A stretch of DNA of 11,388 nucleotides from Chitinophagaceae bacterium (GTDB lineage Bacteria; Bacteroidota; Bacteroidia; Chitinophagales; Chitinophagaceae). Of the stretch, positions 6,493 to 11,388 are shown one piece after another (positions within the stretch are counted from its first letter, which is position 1; the number at the start of each line of letters is the position of its first letter). The stretch lies in contig JAJAZO010000125.1 in the NCBI GenBank assembly GCA_026785745.1, forward strand, positions 1 through 11,388. Direction: 5' to 3'. The notes beneath the pieces are model-generated. The model worked only from the letters and a program-made list of their open reading frames with translations. It was not told the DNA's origin and did not search any database. A program made the position numbers and the translations under genes.

Positions 6493-7218
6493 ATGCATTC
6501 TTCAATAATACGATACCGTATTTTTCCCCTTGGGGACTCTGCCATTACAATTGATTTTGGTAATTGTATAGATGAAACACTCAACAAAGAAGTAATCAGA
6601 AGGTTTAATCAATTGCAGCAACAGCCATTTCCCGGAATGATTGAAGCCGTGCCGGCCTATAATTCACTCACTATTCATTATGATATGGTGGCAGTGCGGA
6701 AAAAGGGGACAGATGCTCTTACAATATTTCAATGGGTGGAGCAACAACTGCTGGAAAGATTGGAGCAGCCGGTAGAACACTCAGCAACCAAAGAACGGTA
6801 TATGAAAATTTCTGTTTGTTATGAAAAGGAATTTGCACCGGACATTGAACAATTGGCGGCAATAAAAAATATTTCTGTTGAGGAAGTAATACAATTTCAC
6901 ACATCAAAAACGTATAAAGTTTATATGCTTGGCTTTTTGCCCGGCTTTACTTACATGGGCGAAGTGGATGAAAAAATTGCTATTCCAAGAAAGCCGCAAC
7001 CGGTGAATATTGTAGCAGGAAGTGTTGGCATTGCCGGAAAACAAACAGGTATTTATCCTTTAGCATCACCGGGTGGCTGGCAAATAATCGGCAGAACACC
7101 ATTAAAATTATTTGATGCTAAAAGGGATGAACCAACATTATTAAGGGTTGGGGATTTAGTACAGTTTTATCCTGTCACTAAAAAAGAATTTGAAGAAATA
7201 AAAATAACAGAGTTATAG
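6493..7218 (+). CDS. pxpB: 5-oxoprolinase subunit PxpB (KipI-like, carboxyltransferase domain subunit 1)
   Basis: A 241-residue protein, the usual length for KipI/PxpB. The start is placed at ATG 6493 (MHSSIIRYRIFPLGDSAITI); the frame is open to a TTG at 6469, but the extra eight residues do not look like family sequence. Signature segments are PLGDSAITIDFG (12-23), GFLPGFTYMG (147-156), the nucleotide-site-like AGSVGIAGKQTGIYPLASPG (175-194) and IGRTP (199-203). With PxpC and PxpA it forms the prokaryotic ATP-dependent 5-oxoprolinase, which converts 5-oxoproline (pyroglutamate), a by-product of glutamine and glutamate chemistry, to glutamate in the cytoplasm. The B. subtilis relative KipI also inhibits the sporulation kinase KinA, a role not expected here. 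First gene of a four-gene operon. Confidence 0.95.
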   Translation: MHSSIIRYRIFPLGDSAITIDFGNCIDETLNKEVIRRFNQLQQQPFPGMIEAVPAYNSLTIHYDMVAVRKKGTDALTIFQWVEQQLLERLEQPVEHSATKERYMKISVCYEKEFAPDIEQLAAIKNISVEEVIQFHTSKTYKVYMLGFLPGFTYMGEVDEKIAIPRKPQPVNIVAGSVGIAGKQTGIYPLASPGGWQIIGRTPLKLFDAKRDEPTLLRVGDLVQFYPVTKKEFEEIKITEL

Positions 7219-7235
7219 AAGCAATGGAGTCATTA

Positions 7236-7276
7236 ACCTGATGCACCTCTGCGCCTCTCCTTCTCTGCGGTAAAAA
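7236..7276. repeat. Possible dispersed intergenic repeat between pxpB and pxpC
   Basis: The spacer contains GCACCTCTGCGCCTCTCC followed by TTCTCTGCGGTAAAAA, directly before the pxpC start. The CTCTGCG unit recurs imperfectly. From memory, strings of the type CTCTGCGCCTCTGCGG followed by TTAAAA are scattered between genes in Bacteroidota and other bacteria. There is no second copy in this window to prove repetition, so this rests on recall. Confidence 0.35.
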
Positions 7277-8257
7277 ATGAGTTTAAAAGTTATAAAATCA
7301 GGCATACTGGATACAATACAGGATAATGGTCGCTACGGCAACCAGCATCTTGGTATCAACCCTGCCGGGGCAATGGATAAATATGCTATGCAGGTAACAA
7401 ATATGCTGGTGGGTAATAAACCGGGTGAAGCCATTATTGAAATGCATTTTCCTGCTGCTGTTTTCATGTTCACTCAACCGGCACTCATAGCATTGGGCGG
7501 TGCTGATTTTTCAGCAAGTATTAATGGAGAACCCGTACCCAAACTTCATGCAATTGTAGTTGGTAAAAATGATGTGCTGCAATTTCATAAACCGGTAAAT
7601 GGGGCAAGAGTGTATCTTGCTGTAGGTGGAGGATTGGTTGCGGATAACTGGATGAACAGTTATAGTACCCACCTGAAAGCAAAAGCTGGCGGATACCAGG
7701 GAAGAAATCTCCGGAAAGATGATGAACTTTTATTGCGACAGCCTTTTTCTGTTTCCGTTCAACGAGAAGAATTTATTGTATTACCCTGGCAGGCAGATAC
7801 AAAGTGGTCAGATGATAGCAAGGAAATATTGATACTGCCCGGAAATGAATGGGGGCGACTCACTACCGAATCGAAAGAAAATTTTACCATGACCTCCTTT
7901 GTCATCACCCAGCAATCAGACCGGATGGGATATAGGTTAAATAATATTCCCCTGCACAGCATTACGAATGAAGAAGTAGTTTCCTCTGCTGTAAGTTTTG
8001 GTACTATTCAATTACTTCCTGATGGCGGGCTAATTGTTTTAATGGCAGATCACCAAACCACGGGTGGCTATCCGAGAGTGGCCCATGTTATTTCGGCCCA
8101 TCATTCAAAACTGGCGCAGATGAAAGCCGGAGATAAAATCCAGTTTCGGCTTACTGACCAGCAAACGGCAGAAGAATTATTGATAAAACAACAGCAACAT
8201 TTGCTGCAACTGCAAAATGCTTGTACATTCAGATTACAGCAATACTTTAATAAGTGA
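7277..8257 (+). CDS. pxpC: 5-oxoprolinase subunit PxpC (KipA-like, carboxyltransferase domain subunit 2)
   Basis: A 326-residue protein of the KipA/PxpC family (also annotated biotin-dependent carboxyltransferase-like or allophanate hydrolase subunit 2). Family features in order: TIQDNGRYGNQHLGINPAGA with MD (13-34), EMHFPAAVFMF (55-65), ALGGADFSASING (72-84), AVGGGL, a second-half SDRMGYRL, and SFGTIQLLPDGG followed by TTGGYPRVAHV. It pairs with PxpB in the ATP-dependent ring-opening of 5-oxoproline. The ATG follows pxpB by 58 nt. Its TGA stop overlaps the GTG start of pxpA by three bases (GTGA), indicating coupled translation and a fixed subunit ratio. Length and motifs appear intact. Confidence 0.95.
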   Translation: MSLKVIKSGILDTIQDNGRYGNQHLGINPAGAMDKYAMQVTNMLVGNKPGEAIIEMHFPAAVFMFTQPALIALGGADFSASINGEPVPKLHAIVVGKNDVLQFHKPVNGARVYLAVGGGLVADNWMNSYSTHLKAKAGGYQGRNLRKDDELLLRQPFSVSVQREEFIVLPWQADTKWSDDSKEILILPGNEWGRLTTESKENFTMTSFVITQQSDRMGYRLNNIPLHSITNEEVVSSAVSFGTIQLLPDGGLIVLMADHQTTGGYPRVAHVISAHHSKLAQMKAGDKIQFRLTDQQTAEELLIKQQQHLLQLQNACTFRLQQYFNK

Positions 8258-8988
8258 ACCCGGATATTAATTGCGATATAGGAGAAGGTATTGGCAATCT
8301 TGCCTCGTCGGCAGGCAGGGATGAACTCATTATGCCATTTATTTCTTCGGCTAACATTGCCTGTGGCTATCATGCTGGTGATTCAAAAACAATGTGGCAA
8401 ACAGTTGAAACAGCTATTAAGCATAAAGTATTGATTGGTGCTCATCCATCTTTTTTCGACAGAAAGAATTTTGGCAGAACTGAAATGAATGTAGAAAAGG
8501 AAGAAATCTATGACCTGGTATCACAACAATTAATCATTCTTGATGAAATCGCTTCCGGGCTTGGAGCAAAATTGAATCATGTAAAGCCACATGGAGCATT
8601 GTACAATATGTCGGCAAGAGATGCCGTCTTAGCAAACACTATTGCAAAAGCAGTAAAAGATTTTGACAGTAACCTTATTTTATTTGGACTCAGCGGCAGC
8701 CATTCCATGAGCGAAGCAAAAGCAATTGGCTTGCAAACTGCCAGTGAAGTATTTGCCGACCGTACTTACCAGGATGATGGTTCACTCACTCCCCGTTCTC
8801 AACCCAACGCATTGATTGAAGACACCAATAAAGCAGTACAACAAGTATTACAAATGACAAAAGAAGGAACAGTAACAACGGTTTCTGGAAAAATAATCTC
8901 AATCGTTGCTGAAACTATCTGCATACATGGTGATGGAAAACATGCGGTGGAATTTGCAAAAGCAATTCATAATGCAATCAGACTTTAA
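8254..8988 (+). CDS. pxpA: 5-oxoprolinase subunit PxpA (LamB/YcsF family)
   Basis: A 244-residue LamB/YcsF-family protein, the third 5-oxoprolinase subunit. Conserved segments are NCDIGEG (6-12), SANIACGYHAGD (32-43), IGAHPSFFDRKNFGR (61-75), HVKPHGALYN (109-118), EVFADRTYQDDGSLTPRSQ (165-183) and CIHGDG (223-228). The start is a GTG inside the pxpC stop (GTGA), and the family motif begins almost at once, so no longer form is expected. Residues 16-22 (LASSAGR) interrupt the usual GEGxGNDE-IMPFISSANIACG run; their 21 nt match a palindromic repeat found elsewhere in the window, so they look like an in-frame insertion in a loop after the first strand. All conserved polar residues remain, so activity is probably kept. 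Confidence 0.95.
   Translation: MNPDINCDIGEGIGNLASSAGRDELIMPFISSANIACGYHAGDSKTMWQTVETAIKHKVLIGAHPSFFDRKNFGRTEMNVEKEEIYDLVSQQLIILDEIASGLGAKLNHVKPHGALYNMSARDAVLANTIAKAVKDFDSNLILFGLSGSHSMSEAKAIGLQTASEVFADRTYQDDGSLTPRSQPNALIEDTNKAVQQVLQMTKEGTVTTVSGKIISIVAETICIHGDGKHAVEFAKAIHNAIRL
8299..8319 (-). repeat. Palindromic repeat inserted in frame in pxpA
   Basis: Read on the minus strand these 21 nt begin CCTGCCTGCCG, continue ACG, and end AGGCAAG. The intergenic palindrome at 10257-10276 begins with the same 11 bases and ends AGGCAGG. Removing the 21 nt restores a continuous GEGIGNDELIMPFISS sequence typical of PxpA. The element is therefore probably a mobile or spreading short palindrome that landed in a permissive loop and keeps the frame. 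Confidence 0.65.
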
Positions 8989-9003
8989 AAATTATCAACG
9001 ACT

Positions 9004-9044
9004 AAAAGCCCTCCTGAGCTTGTCGAAGGATAGGAGGTTGGGGG
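9004..9044. repeat. Dispersed repeat (GAGCTTGTCGAAGG type) between pxpA and the transporter gene
   Basis: AAAAGCCCTCC and AGGAGGTTGGGGG flank a core TGAGCTTGTCGAAGGA (9015-9030). The core TGAGCTTGTCGAAGG is a sequence I recall as one of the most abundant short repeats of Bacteroidota; on the other strand it encodes PSTSSG-like peptides. The flanks themselves look like a second common intergenic repeat (GCCCTCC...GGAGG.TTGGGG), so one repeat may sit in another. No other copy lies in this window. Confidence 0.5.
9010..9037 (+). promoter_or_regulatory. Hairpin containing the Shine-Dalgarno sequence of the transporter gene
   Basis: CCTCCT (9010-9015) is perfectly complementary to AGGAGG (9032-9037), with a 16-nt loop. 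AGGAGG is also a full Shine-Dalgarno match, 8 nt before ATG 9046, the best in the window. In mRNA the hairpin would hide the ribosome-binding site. It could lower or regulate translation of the transporter, or be opened by ribosomes finishing pxpA at 8988. Bacteroidota rely little on Shine-Dalgarno pairing, so the effect is uncertain. Confidence 0.45.
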
Positions 9045-9045
9045 C

Positions 9046-10224
9046 ATGAAAAGAAACTCCGCCATACTTGGTGCTGCATTCCTTATGGCCACTTCCGCAA
9101 TCGGACCGGGATTTCTTACCCAAACTTCTTTATTCACGGAGCAATTACTTACAAGCTTCGGCTTTGTTATTCTTATTTCCATCTTGCTCGACATTGGCGC
9201 TCAATTGAATATCTGGAGAATAGTAACTGTAAGCGAAAACAGGGCACAGGATATTGCCAATAAACTATTACCAGGTCTTGGTTTTTTCCTGGCAGCCTTA
9301 ATTGCATTTGGGGGGTTGGTATTCAATATCGGTAATATCGCTGGCTGTGGTTTGGGATTAAATGTATTAACAGGGATAGATGCAAAGACAGGGGCCGTCA
9401 TCAGTTGTGTAATTGCTCTCGGTATTTTCTGGTACAAAGAAGCTGGTAAGCTCATTGATAATTTTGCAAAGATCCTTGGCTTCATCATGATTGTATTAAC
9501 GGCATATATTGCTTTCTCCACTCATCCGCCTCTAGGCGAAGCATTATACAGAACTATCTGGCCCGAGAAAATTGATGTAATGAAAATTGTTACGTTAGTT
9601 GGTGGCACAGTTGGCGGTTATATTTCATTTGCTGGAGCACATCGTTTGCTTGATGCAGGAATAAAAGGCCGTCAGCATATTCCGCAGGTAACAAGAAGTT
9701 CTGTAAGTGGCATCCTTATTACTTCTATTATGCGGTTTATGTTATTTTTTGCAGCACTCGGTATAGTTTCGCAGGGAATAAAATTATCGGCCAGCAATCC
9801 TGCCGCATCGGTATTTCAATCAGCCGCCGGGGAACTGGGCTATAAATTTTTTGGTGTTGTGATATGGAGTGCAGCTATTACCTCTGTAGTTGGCGCATCT
9901 TTTACGTCTGTTTCATTCTGGAAAACATTAGTGCCTGCGGTAAAGAATAATGAAAAAATAGTTATCAGTGCATTCATCATTCTCTCTACTGTCATTTTTG
10001 TTGTGGTAGGCAATCCAATCAAATTATTAATACTGGCAGGGGCAGTTAACGGAATTATTTTACCCATTGCATTAGCTGTTATCCTTTTGGCAGCCAATAA
10101 ATCCTCCTTGATGAAGGACTATAAACATCCTTTAATTTTACAAATCATTGGCTGGCTGGTAGTAGCTGCAATGACATACATGAGTTTCATCATTATTCAG
10201 CAAAGCATAGGCAAATTGTTGTAA
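9046..10224 (+). CDS. NRAMP-family membrane transporter, YcsG-like, lacking the metal-site motifs
   Basis: A 392-residue integral membrane protein with about ten or eleven hydrophobic segments and the NRAMP (LeuT-fold) layout. In canonical members TM1 carries DPGN and TM6 carries MPH, which bind Mn2+ or Fe2+. Here TM1 aligns in register (GAAFLMATSAIGPGF, 9-23) but DPGN is GPGF (20-23), and TM6 (GGTVGGYISF, 186-195) has GGY in place of MPH. The protein is therefore unlikely to be an ordinary Mn/Fe importer. B. subtilis has a comparable gene, ycsG, in its ycsF-kipI-kipA (pxp) operon, so the association with 5-oxoprolinase is recurrent. Uptake of 5-oxoproline or a related acid is an attractive inference but unproven. 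It starts 57 nt after pxpA, behind a repeat-derived hairpin. Confidence 0.88.
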   Translation: MKRNSAILGAAFLMATSAIGPGFLTQTSLFTEQLLTSFGFVILISILLDIGAQLNIWRIVTVSENRAQDIANKLLPGLGFFLAALIAFGGLVFNIGNIAGCGLGLNVLTGIDAKTGAVISCVIALGIFWYKEAGKLIDNFAKILGFIMIVLTAYIAFSTHPPLGEALYRTIWPEKIDVMKIVTLVGGTVGGYISFAGAHRLLDAGIKGRQHIPQVTRSSVSGILITSIMRFMLFFAALGIVSQGIKLSASNPAASVFQSAAGELGYKFFGVVIWSAAITSVVGASFTSVSFWKTLVPAVKNNEKIVISAFIILSTVIFVVVGNPIKLLILAGAVNGIILPIALAVILLAANKSSLMKDYKHPLILQIIGWLVVAAMTYMSFIIIQQSIGKLL

Positions 10225-10236
10225 GAAAATATATTT

Positions 10237-10287
10237 ATCTGTGTTAATCCGTGTAACCTGCCTGCCGGTAGGCAGGTCTGTGGCTGT
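10237..10287 (+). repeat. Dispersed repeat (ATCTGTGTTAATCCGTGTAA / TCTGTGGC) split by a palindrome
   Basis: The left part, 10237-10256, and the right part, TCTGTGGC (10277-10284), are together the exact reverse complement of an uninterrupted copy at 11355-11382. Between them lie 20 nt of another repeat. Two copies in inverted orientation in one window prove that this is a repeat; from memory it is common between genes in Bacteroidota and other phyla. Its role is unknown. It follows the transporter stop by 12 nt. Confidence 0.8.
10257..10276. repeat. 20-nt palindromic repeat nested in the dispersed repeat
   Basis: CCTGCCTGCCGGTAGGCAGG is an almost perfect palindrome (arms CCTGCCT/AGGCAGG, one imperfect pair nearer the centre). 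Comparison with the intact copy of the host repeat at 11355-11382 shows a clean 20-nt insertion with no loss and no target-site duplication. A relative of this palindrome is found in pxpA at 8299-8319. Confidence 0.8.
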
Positions 10288-10303
10288 ATTTTGTATTGGT
10301 ATC

Positions 10304-10321
10304 ATTAGTGTAATTCGTGGC
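10304..10321. repeat. Possible dispersed repeat fragment ATTAGTGTAATTCGTGGC
   Basis: This 18-nt string resembles a further intergenic repeat type I recall from Bacteroidota (ATTAGTGTAATTCGTGGC). There is no second copy in the window, so the call rests on memory. It lies between the split repeat and the terminator in otherwise featureless sequence. Confidence 0.3.
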
Positions 10322-10333
10322 GGAGCAAAAAAC

Positions 10334-10368
10334 AAAAAAGCCCAACCATAGGGGTGTTGAGCTTTTTG
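10334..10368. terminator. Bidirectional intrinsic terminator between convergent genes
   Basis: AAAAAGCCCAAC (10335-10346) pairs with GTTGAGCTTTTT (10356-10367) at 11 of 12 positions around a 9-nt loop. A-rich and T-rich ends give a U-tract in either direction. It is placed between the transporter gene (+, ending 10224) and the L,D-transpeptidase-like gene (-, ending 10395), so it can stop transcription from both sides. Confidence 0.85.
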
Positions 10369-10394
10369 TTATCATCCATCCTTGTTGTGTCCAA

Positions 10395-11135
10395 TCAGTC
10401 GTTTAATATTTTTGATCTAAGCAGATAATTCCGTGAAGGATGATAGATGAAAAGGCAGGTTCCGTTTTTTATCGTTGTAATAATATTTGTTGATTCTTTT
10501 GCCGGTACAGCAGGGCAACCCCAGCTGCGGCCCATAAATATCCCGGCTTTTGCCCTTGCATCATCTACATACGCAGCGCCATGTATTACAATACTGCGTT
10601 CAAGAGCTTTGTCATTATAACCGGGGTCCACACCATTTACCCGTAACGAAAGGCCATGTGCACCTATATAAGTGTTCGAGGTAATATAAAAACCTAAACT
10701 ACTTTGTAATGACTCAGGGGTGTTGGAAAATTTGGTAGCATACTCGCCGCCGGAATTTTTTCCATGTGCCACATAGGTGTTGGTAATCAATTCACCATTC
10801 GCCACATCAATAATATATAATCGCTTTTGCCTTGATGATTGACTAAAATCACAGATAGTTAAATAATTACTCCGGCGTATCAACTTCTTATCAAGCAATC
10901 GCTGATAACCTTTCCAGGCATAGTCAAAAGCTTCTTCCGATAAACCATACTTTTGTAGTTTGGTATTGTTATATAATACCAAAGCAGCATCAGCATCTGC
11001 AAAAGAAGAATCCGTAATAGTTAAAGGAGAACCCGCCACAGCATAAGTAGTGCTGTTAACTGTTTGTTGAGTTGGGATTATGGTAAACGAAGTACACAAT
11101 AATCCCACGGATAATGGAATAAATATTTTTCTCAC
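10395..11135 (-). CDS. Exported L,D-transpeptidase-like protein (YkuD_2 / murein L,D-transpeptidase catalytic domain family)
   Basis: A 246-residue protein with an N-terminal hydrophobic segment (IFIPLSVGLLCTSFTIIP, 4-21) consistent with export by a signal peptide. The catalytic region carries SIVIHGAAYV with H185 and GRSWGCPAVP with nucleophile C207, the HxG...SxGC pattern of the L,D-transpeptidase fold; the domain runs from about 87 to 233. By homology it acts on peptidoglycan in the periplasm, forming or editing 3-3 cross-links or attaching proteins; for this YkuD_2 subgroup the exact reaction is not established. The start must be GTG at 11135: an in-frame TAA lies immediately upstream and the next in-frame Met is beyond the domain core. 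Single-gene unit converging on the pxp operon across a shared terminator. Confidence 0.88.
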   Translation of the reverse strand: MRKIFIPLSVGLLCTSFTIIPTQQTVNSTTYAVAGSPLTITDSSFADADAALVLYNNTKLQKYGLSEEAFDYAWKGYQRLLDKKLIRRSNYLTICDFSQSSRQKRLYIIDVANGELITNTYVAHGKNSGGEYATKFSNTPESLQSSLGFYITSNTYIGAHGLSLRVNGVDPGYNDKALERSIVIHGAAYVDDARAKAGIFMGRSWGCPAVPAKESTNIITTIKNGTCLFIYHPSRNYLLRSKILND

Positions 11136-11354
11136 TTAGGGTACGGTTTTTCTTCGGTGCAATCGCTTTTCAGTTCTTACGCCGTTGGATCGGACTATTA
11201 AACGACAGGCACAACGAAAATATTATCTGATTGTTAAATATGCAAGAAATAAATCTTTGTTTCTTAATGCTTTGCGAATAATTACGAGGCCATTGATAAA
11301 ATTATACAGGGAAATCTACGAGTAACTTTTCTGGCAACAAATGAATACACGTTA
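11136..11354. other. Intergenic region upstream of the L,D-transpeptidase-like gene
   Basis: About 220 nt with no credible coding frame on either strand (the longest ATG frame noticed, at about 11240 +, gives 13 residues). On the minus strand it must contain the promoter and leader of the GTG-started gene, but I found no exact TAnnTTTG box. A weak inverted repeat AAGAAA...TTTCTT is present around 11245-11275. Nothing more can be supported. Confidence 0.4.
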
Positions 11355-11382
11355 GCCACAGATTACACGGATTAACACAGAT
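11355..11382 (-). repeat. Intact copy of the dispersed repeat at the right end of the window
   Basis: The sequence GCCACAGATTACACGGATTA followed by ACACAGAT is the reverse complement of the two halves flanking the palindrome at 10257-10276, base for base over 28 nt. It serves as the undisturbed reference for that insertion. It may continue a few bases further (ATTAATAC) beyond the recognised core. Confidence 0.8.
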
Positions 11383-11388
11383 TAATAC

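Noticed and set aside
8985..10335. Minus-strand frames within the transporter region, including PSTSSGG and LPTGRQ peptides
   Set aside because: They are antisense to the membrane protein, and those peptides are translations of the dispersed repeats rather than protein motifs.

Overview
The window looks like chromosomal DNA of a Bacteroidota bacterium, probably Chitinophagaceae or a close relative. This is inferred from gene content (a secreted GHL10 glycosidase, a YkuD_2-type L,D-transpeptidase-like protein, a SnoaL/MarR pair), from promoters of the Bacteroidota type (TTTG about 20 nt upstream of TAnnTTTG), from mostly weak Shine-Dalgarno sequences, and from short dispersed repeats I recall from these genomes. 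There are no tRNA or rRNA genes, CRISPR arrays or insertion sequences.

Layout. Positions 1-149 hold the 3' end of an unidentified + strand gene. It converges, 5 nt apart, on a minus-strand aminotransferase closely resembling KdnA of 8-amino-Kdo (lipid A-core sugar) biosynthesis. Next, on the minus strand, comes a small toxin-antitoxin locus: the antitoxin is intact, while the overlapping RelE/ParE toxin gene has an in-frame stop. Then follow, still on the minus strand, a secreted GHL10 glycosidase and a MarR regulator, and upstream of them a SnoaL-like gene broken by a frameshift. The SnoaL promoter carries a perfect palindrome that may be an operator. A 314-nt region (4579-4892) has a possible 29-residue amphipathic peptide gene and an imperfect inverted repeat. 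A radical SAM/SPASM gene and a DinB gene form a minus-strand pair.

From 6493 a + strand operon encodes the three 5-oxoprolinase subunits, pxpB-pxpC-pxpA, followed by a YcsG-like NRAMP-family membrane protein. PxpABC opens the spontaneously formed lactam 5-oxoproline to glutamate using ATP. The transporter lacks both canonical NRAMP metal-binding motifs, so it may not carry metal ions and could carry an operon-related substrate. A bidirectional terminator separates the operon from a convergent gene for an exported L,D-transpeptidase-like protein.

The least ordinary feature is the activity of short palindromic repeats. One 20-nt palindrome sits cleanly inside a dispersed repeat whose uninterrupted copy lies at the window's right end. 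A related 21-nt copy appears inserted in frame in pxpA and would add seven residues. Another repeat forms a hairpin that includes the Shine-Dalgarno sequence of the transporter gene. Two genes (toxin, SnoaL) are disrupted by single lesions. I found no convincing new multi-gene defence or mobile system.
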